Below are positions 58,081 through 64,000 of a stretch of 64,000 bases of DNA, in pieces. A program made the translations under genes and the position numbers. The stretch comes from Hofstenia miamia (taxonomy: Eukaryota > Xenacoelomorpha > Acoela), in assembly GCA_004352715.1 (NCBI GenBank), contig SCFE01000024.1, positions 483,046 to 547,045 on the forward strand. The letters are read 5' to 3'. The first letter of the stretch is position 1. Each line of letters opens with the position of its first letter. Below the pieces are notes generated by a model. It worked only from the letters and a program-made list of their open reading frames with translations, ran no database searches and was not told where the DNA came from.

Positions 58081-59561
58081 TTGACCAGTTCCATCTCTGA
58101 GATAGAAACACTTATCAAGACTATCAAATCTGTAAGGACTTTCTCGTCAGTTGTTGAGGTTTTCATTTCCATACTTTCAGTGGGTCTATAGCCAGCCAAT
58201 CTTCCGTCATATTTTTGTAATTTAGCATTTCTTCAACTTCTAAGCAACTACCTTCCACAACAATTATCTTCAGCTTCTCGTTGAAAATAGCATATAAATT
58301 CGTTTTGCATCTAATCTCTTTAGAGATAACTAACTGGTAAAGAAACCTTTAGCTGGCAAAAAGAAATTAACAGTTAACTGATTAACCATTGTCAGCTATA
58401 GGTTGGATAATTATGGCTTAGAAATCAACTATCCTGCATTCTGTGAACTCCCTGATATAGTACTACTGCGCAAGTATTACGATGATTTATTATATCTTAG
58501 GACATAATTTATGAAATTGAAAGCATATATTTTAGTTAAATAATCAGATCCTACGTTCATCCGATTTCAATTGTTATAATTATATTAAATATGATACAAA
58601 ATAATTAAATAAAGTGACTTTTCTGTTGCTAAGTAATGGGTGTTTGGGCCGGGTCGGGCAAGATAAAGAAGAGTTGACCTAGTTTCAGTTTTGATAATAA
58701 CCATGGACTTCTACGATATAGTAGATTATCATAGAAGTCCATGTTATAACTGAGGTCAAAATTTAGAAAAACTTTGCCAAATTTTATGACCTCTATCCAT
58801 GAATGCGTATTGTCAAATTGACAGGTAGTAAATATGTTATTTCTTAATTTATAGTCGCTTAAGTTTAAGCAAAGAATAATGAATTATCAATAAACAGATG
58901 TTAGAATTATTCCGCATAATAAATTATTTTCCAAAAAAATTATTACAAGCAAAACGGGGAATGTAATTGATATATTCAATTGGTTGATATTTCAGATAAG
59001 TATTTTGCATTGCAAGACATATTCATTCAATATCTTTTTGATAGTTGTATGTAATTTAGTGTATGTGACAGGCGCATAATGCTTGGAAGCAATAATTCAA
59101 AAAAATTTTTTTTTTCTGAGTTAAGATGGATTTTTTCTCAGAGAAAGATTTTTTTGTGTTTTGTGTGGTAACAAGAAAGCAGCAAATTTTACTCATGAAA
59201 AGTAAGACTAAAAATATGGAAAGTAATCCTAGTTGTATATCTAATTAACACTAGAAACACCATTGCTCCTTGTGATTCTTTTTCATGCAGCATTTCAAAA
59301 TAGAACATTATGTAAAAAATGGAAAAAAAATTATACATGCAAAATCAAATGAATTATCAGTTTATTTGGTGGTGCATATACCTGCTGTTGTTTTTAATGA
59401 ATACATACACAAGTAAACAAAATTCTAATTGGTGTCAATTTTGACACACTTCGTCTTTCTAGTGTTAAGAAAAACAATTGGAATTGAAGGAACACAATCA
59501 ACTGGCCAAAAATCCAACAAAGAGAAGAAGAGAATAGCTACTCAATGCTAATGAATAGAAA
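58081..59561. other. Intergenic; one hairpin, otherwise nothing recognised
   Basis: AT-rich sequence upstream of the gypsy gag-like frame. A 5' LTR was looked for here but no matching 3' copy exists in the window. The only structure is the hairpin at 58674-58759. Confidence 0.4.
58674..58759. ncRNA. Candidate hairpin of pre-miRNA size
   Basis: Inner stem CATGGACTTCTACGATA (58702-58718) pairs with TATCATAGAAGTCCATG (58727-58743), 17 bp with one mismatch and an 8-nt loop. Outer arms add CAGTT/AACTG and TTGACCT/AGGTCAA. Total about 86 nt, the size of a microRNA precursor. It may equally be a MITE remnant; expression is unknown. Confidence 0.25.
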
Positions 59562-62299
59562 ATGGTAAATTCTAGAAAAAAGCACAAATCAAAAGCTAAA
59601 ATGCAGAAAACACCTCAAAATGTGGAATCCCCTCAAATTCAAGACAATGCGTCAATCCCAGGCAGCAAAAATTCCCCATCTGAACTAATCTTACAGCCTG
59701 CCAATAACAATAATCAAGAATTCCCAAAAAAAATTCAGTTGCAAGTGCAACAACTAATGAAAAGGATTTCAGAATTAGAAATCAGCAACAGGGAGAAACA
59801 ACACTGGCTAGATGAAATGAGAGAAGACACCTGTACAAGGCTTGGTGAACAAAGAGAGATATTCCAACAACAAATAGTGATGTTGACTGAGGAATGAGAA
59901 AAATATTTAGCAATGACGTCTAAACTGAATGAAGAAACATGAGACTCAGAGAAGAAAATGAAAACAAACAAATTGAAATCGATATGTTAGGGGACGCACT
60001 AAGATTAATAAGGAAGAAGAACCTCAAAAGAAACACAATTATTCCGAAATAATAACTGGTAAGAAATAAAAAAATACAAGGAAAACCAGAAAAATTAGAA
60101 AAGCAAATACAAGCAACACATCGTTGAGTGAAAGACAAAAACCTAAAATATCAGAAGAGGAATTCATTGAGAAAATAGTAAATAGAATTTAAAGTCAGAT
60201 TAAGCAGGAGGTTAAACCCATCGAAAAAATTGAAAATATATTTCAAGAGTTGATACTAGAAGAAAACAAAAGCAATGAATTTAGTCCATGTAAGGCAATA
60301 CTGCTGATGTTTCCTGGAAGAATTAACAATTATATGCCAACATTCAGTGAATGGATCCAAAATGTATGAGATGATGATGAAAAAACTCAGAATTATGCAA
60401 GGGCATGATTCCCCTTATATTTATCAGGGGCGGCATACCAACATTACATGGTATTAAACATTGAGATAAAAAAGGACTACAAATGACTAATAGGAGAATA
60501 CCAATCACATTAAAATGATGAAAGCTTCAAAAGTCAATATCGTATGATACTAAATAGACTAAAAATGAACCAAAGAGATGATTTACACAACTATATGCCC
60601 CAGATCGAAACAATATTGAAATTGAGTTCCAGGGGAGAATACTACGCAAAATTCGACCTATTTTCACACATCTGTAAAGGTCTTCCAGAAAATATCCGTA
60701 ACCAGTTCAAAATAAAATGCAACACAACAGATTCCTTAGAATCCATGATAAGGAAATGATTGGTAATACAGATTGCCTTTGAGAACAATGCTAAGATAAA
60801 TGAAAAAAAATTATGGTCAACAAACCGAATATGATATCACAATGAACAAATCAGAGAAGATTTGAAACCAAATTTACAACAAAAAATTCGGACAAAGAAG
60901 AACTCATTAAAATCAAACTAAAGGACAGGATGATAAAGAGAGTTTGTAAAAGAGACTTACACTGTAATCTATGTGGGCTAAAGGGTCAAATTAAAAGAGA
61001 TTGCAAATGACAAATCAACTTAATAGATTACACAACAAAAACTATAAAAGTACAGGAAGAAGCAGTGTCAACAATGGACAACAAAGAGAGCAATGAGATA
61101 ATAGTATTTCAACTCACGGAGGACGTTCATCTATAGCCCAATAATTGGCAGATGCATGAAATCAAAACAACTGAACCAATAACAACTGAAATCATGTTAT
61201 ACGAGCAATTAGGCATAAATATGAAAAGAATCTCTTTACCCTCAAGTCTGTGTACTATAAGAAACGGAAGAGGAACTGCACCTATATTGAACGTGACAAA
61301 TAGGGTGGTCAATGTGAAAAAGGAGAGTGCAAAAATTTATGGAAAAAAGATTATATCAAAATTCGAAGTAATCGAAAAAAGCATTAACATGATACATGAA
61401 GAGAAAGACTACAAGATTCTTGAAATAAATGATGATCAATAAAACCATTTAACAGAGATGGAAAGGAAACAACTACAACAAGTTTTACAAAAACGTGAAA
61501 AAATATTTAATTATGGAGAGATCAGCATAAGACAGGTGGGTGGGGGAAACACATAAAATCAATACTACAACAGAACAGTCAATACAAATACCAGTGAGGC
61601 GAGTGCCAGAAAATTTGAAGGAGCAATATAACAAGATTTTGAACGAAGTAATCAATAAAAAAATCATAAGGGCAAGTGAAAAACCCTACGAAGCTCCTAT
61701 GGTATTTGTCAAAAAAGAAAAAAACACAGACTCTGCATTGATTGTAGAAAACTAAATGACGTAATGAGGGATAGAAGATATATTATACAAAGCTAGCAAG
61801 CACAAATACTTCACCAGCATAGATCTATGTAAAGCCTATTGGCAGGTACTAATCGAACCTAGTGATATTGAAAAAACAGCATTCATTACACTGTACAGTC
61901 TTTACGAGTGGATGTATATGGTGTTTGGCTTATGTAAAACCCTGACAACATTCCAAAGATATGTCATGAAAGTACTAAAACAAAAAAATAAGAGAGTAGA
62001 AGAGGGCGTAAGGGAATACATACATGACATACTTATAATGAGTGACACAGTGGAAGAACATATACAAAAACTCGATAGAACTTTAAACATTCTATTTAAC
62101 GCCAGGTTAAGAGTAAATGGAGACAAATGTGAATTATTCAAGACTCAAATGTATTCCTTGGCAGAGAAATCGAAAAAGGAAAAATTAGAATGAAGAACAA
62201 CGCCCACAATATGATTAAGGACATTGAACAACCAAAAATGAGGAAAGATCTCAAAAGAGTAATGGGATTTATTAACTACTATGGAAAATTTGTGCCTAA
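59562..62299 (+). pseudogene. Ty3/gypsy-type LTR retrotransposon, decayed internal region
   Basis: Gag-like start MVNSRKKHKSKAKMQKTPQN, a capsid-like stretch (MNQRDDLHNYMPQIETILKL) and a zinc-knuckle CNLCGLKGQIKRDC near 60960, in which the usual His is Gln. Then the protease-RT linker LPSSLCTIRNGRGTAPIL and the RT: YEAPMVFVKKEKN, TSIDLCKAYWQVLIEPSDIE, KTAFIT, MVFGLCKTLTTFQRYVM, YIHDILIMSDTVEEHIQKL (YxDD changed to YIHD), VNGDKCELF and RVMGFINYYGKFVPK. RNase H and integrase are missing, because half a Harbinger-like MITE begins at 62300. No LTRs seen. Many stops, mostly TGA. Inactive. Confidence 0.8.
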
Positions 62300-62380
62300 G
62301 GCCACAGTTAGACTAGTGGTTGGTGCAAAAGTGATCTGTCACATTTTGATTGAATCGCATGTCTAACCACCCGAAATCAC
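62300..62380. mobile_element. Half copy of the Harbinger-like MITE, ending the gypsy element
   Basis: GGCCACAGTTAGACTAGTGG and the following bases to CTAACCACCCG match the left arm of 41330-41554. It follows TAA. The second arm is missing and unrelated sequence begins near 62380, so the breakpoint of the gypsy element coincides with this MITE. Confidence 0.7.
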
Positions 62381-62776
62381 TAACTAGCTCCATTTGAAAC
62401 TACTTTTTATTTTTTGGATTTTTTAAATACTAGATTCACAGCATCGGCTAAAATAAATTGTCAAAATTCTCAATTTTACAATATGCGATTATTACAATTA
62501 TTAGAGTAGACCATTTTGAAGAAATATAGCTCCATGGCTTTTTATGTCATTGACGCAGCCTACATACTATTCGATGCGAGCTGAGCATTTCTAAGACAAA
62601 CTTATTTATATATTTGGGATTTCATTATTTTCTATTGGATTATGGCTTTTTTGCTTTTTTTTCCTTTTTCATATATATTATATTAATATCTATATTATAT
62701 TAAACAAATTTCAGCTAGGAGCGTGAAATTTGTTTAAACTAGAGAGAAAGTAAACATTTCTTTGTAGTAATATACA

Positions 62777-62812
<36 letters not shown>

Positions 62813-63559
62813 TTATTCATATATTCCTAGTAATCTACTTTGATAGTAGATAAGTTGATATGTTCTAATCATGTTTGAAATTTATGCGNNNNNNNNNNNN
62901 NNNNNNNNNNNNNNNNNNNNNNNNNNNNNNNNNNNNNNNNNNNNNNNNNNNNNNNNNNNNNNNNNNNNNNNNNNNNNNNNNNNNNNNNATATATATATAT
63001 ATATTTATTCATATATTCCTAGTAATCTACTTTGATAGTAGATAAGTTGATATGTTCTAATCATGTTTGAAATTTATGCGTCGTATTTGTCGTTAAGCTT
63101 AAGATTATATTTGAATATATTAATGTCATATTCTTAGATGCCCTGTTAGGGAACTTACCTTTAGGAAAATCATTTTTTTCATATATACAAATGACTGATA
63201 TTAAAAATTCAACAATTCTAGAAAGAATTAAATGCGTCAGTTTTATCTCAAGACTACTTTTGTAATTCCTGCTGCAGGTAGTATTCAAGTTAAGAACAAT
63301 TACAAGATTAAAGTTGATAATTATAAACATATAATTCCTGACAACTGGTAAAATGTTACAATGTGAAATTTAAAATTTCTGTACATGATGATACATGATT
63401 TGATGTAACAGATGGTTTATCAATGAGTGGGAATGTTTACTCAATAATTAATAGAATGTTTGTGTAATGATTCTAGCAAAATTCTAACACATTTTTCAAA
63501 AGTTTCCCATTTGACAACCTTTTTGAATATTCAGACTTCTACTTGAGCAATATGCAAAA
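62381..63559. other. AT-rich, microsatellite and gap; nothing else recognised
   Basis: Includes (TA)n at about 62780-62808, the 100-N gap with duplicated flanks, and unassigned sequence. Confidence 0.4.
62889..62988. other. Assembly gap, 100 N, with duplicated flanks
   Basis: The roughly 80 bases before the gap (62808-62888) reappear at 63000-63080 after a (TA)n run. The gap is therefore probably an overlap of two contigs at a microsatellite rather than missing sequence. Confidence 0.9.
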
Positions 63560-63807
63560 TGAATTTTTCTATAAAGATAATGATGATACAATGGAATTGA
63601 TAAAATGTGAAAAATAAGTTCATGCACTGTCTTACCACAGTAAATTAGATTTTATTAAGGGTTTAAAACACAGCATCTTACCTGCTGGCAAAAATCTTGA
63701 ATTAGCTAAAGATGATAATGCAAAAGCTGGAAAACTTGTTCCGCAATTAGCATTCAATGCTAATAGAAGAAAGATGCAGATGAATAGTTTTCTAAACAAT
63801 AAATGAG
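63560..63807 (+). pseudogene. Coding-like relic, unknown family
   Basis: After a TAA near 63616 the frame reads VHALSYHSKLDFIKGLKHSI, then LPAGKNLELAKDDNAKAGKL and VPQLAFNANRRKMQMNSFLN before a TGA. Composition and continuity look like decayed protein-coding DNA, perhaps from a transposon. I do not recognise the family. 63808-64000 shows nothing further. Confidence 0.3.
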
Positions 63808-64000
63808 TATGTGAAAGAAATATCTTAGAAGAATCTAATCATATGAATCGTTAATCAGCAATATTTGGAATAAGCAGTTCAATACAAAAACCTAGATATA
63901 TTTCTATTTATATCATCAAGAATCAAAACGAACTTGAGTTTGACACTTTCAATTTTACAAAACTTCTTTATTTAAACTGCGAATTGATAATTTTATTTTC

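Noticed and set aside
62780-62810. Possible telomeric or CRISPR-like repeat arrays among the (TA)n tracts
   Set aside because: These are plain dinucleotide microsatellites without spacers; the same holds at 8221, 13017, 13446, 46270, 46996, 48465 and 49799.

Overview
The window is eukaryotic, very AT-rich nuclear DNA, most likely from an invertebrate animal. Support for this: a multi-exon gene of the animal ROCO kinase family (LRRK), a Golgi-type carbohydrate sulfotransferase with introns, gt..ag introns with short acceptors of the type (A/T)TTTAG, long (TA)n microsatellites, and debris of many transposon classes (L2/CR1-like LINEs, Penelope-like, Ty3/gypsy, pogo/Tigger, Tc1/mariner, hAT-type and Harbinger-like MITEs). 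Hydra-like cnidarians or tunicates would fit, but the species cannot be fixed from sequence alone.

Region 1 (about 2.95-34.4 kb, minus strand) is one very large LRRK gene. I could place nine coding exons whose junction phases all agree. Joined, they give a predicted protein of about 2,651 residues: ankyrin repeats, leucine-rich repeats, Roc GTPase, COR, kinase, then a WD40-like C-terminus. It is closest in style to LRRK1. The region is badly scaffolded. Segments carrying exons 2, 4 (3' part), 5, 7 (part) and 8 appear two or three times, and the copies end at runs of exactly 1,000 N, at 7 N or at single N. These look like unmerged haplotype contigs rather than real exon duplications, although three distinguishable versions of one intron are present.

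Region 2 (about 34.4-43.8 kb) is intergenic. It holds a non-LTR reverse-transcriptase fragment, a candidate small secreted cysteine-containing protein (35.9-36.3 kb), a misplaced 0.7-kb duplicate joined by single N, a pogo-type transposase fragment, a Harbinger-like foldback MITE, and a two-exon relic of a sulfotransferase gene.

Region 3 (43.8-48.4 kb, plus strand) is a complete four-exon carbohydrate sulfotransferase gene: type II membrane anchor, 5'-PAPS loop, 3'-phosphate motif, 369 residues. A Tc1/mariner relic sits in intron 2 and a gapped foldback element in intron 1.

Region 4 (about 50-64 kb) is almost entirely transposon debris: a Penelope-like element, two LINEs lying head to tail on the minus strand and framed by diverged direct repeats, a decayed Ty3/gypsy element cut by half a Harbinger-like MITE, and an unassigned coding relic.

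No CRISPR, operon-type organisation, rRNA or tRNA was recognised. The LRRK gene and the sulfotransferase show no evident functional link. No clearly undescribed multi-gene system was found; the strongest unexplained items are the small secreted ORF, the coding-like stretch in LRRK intron 3, and the several MITE families.
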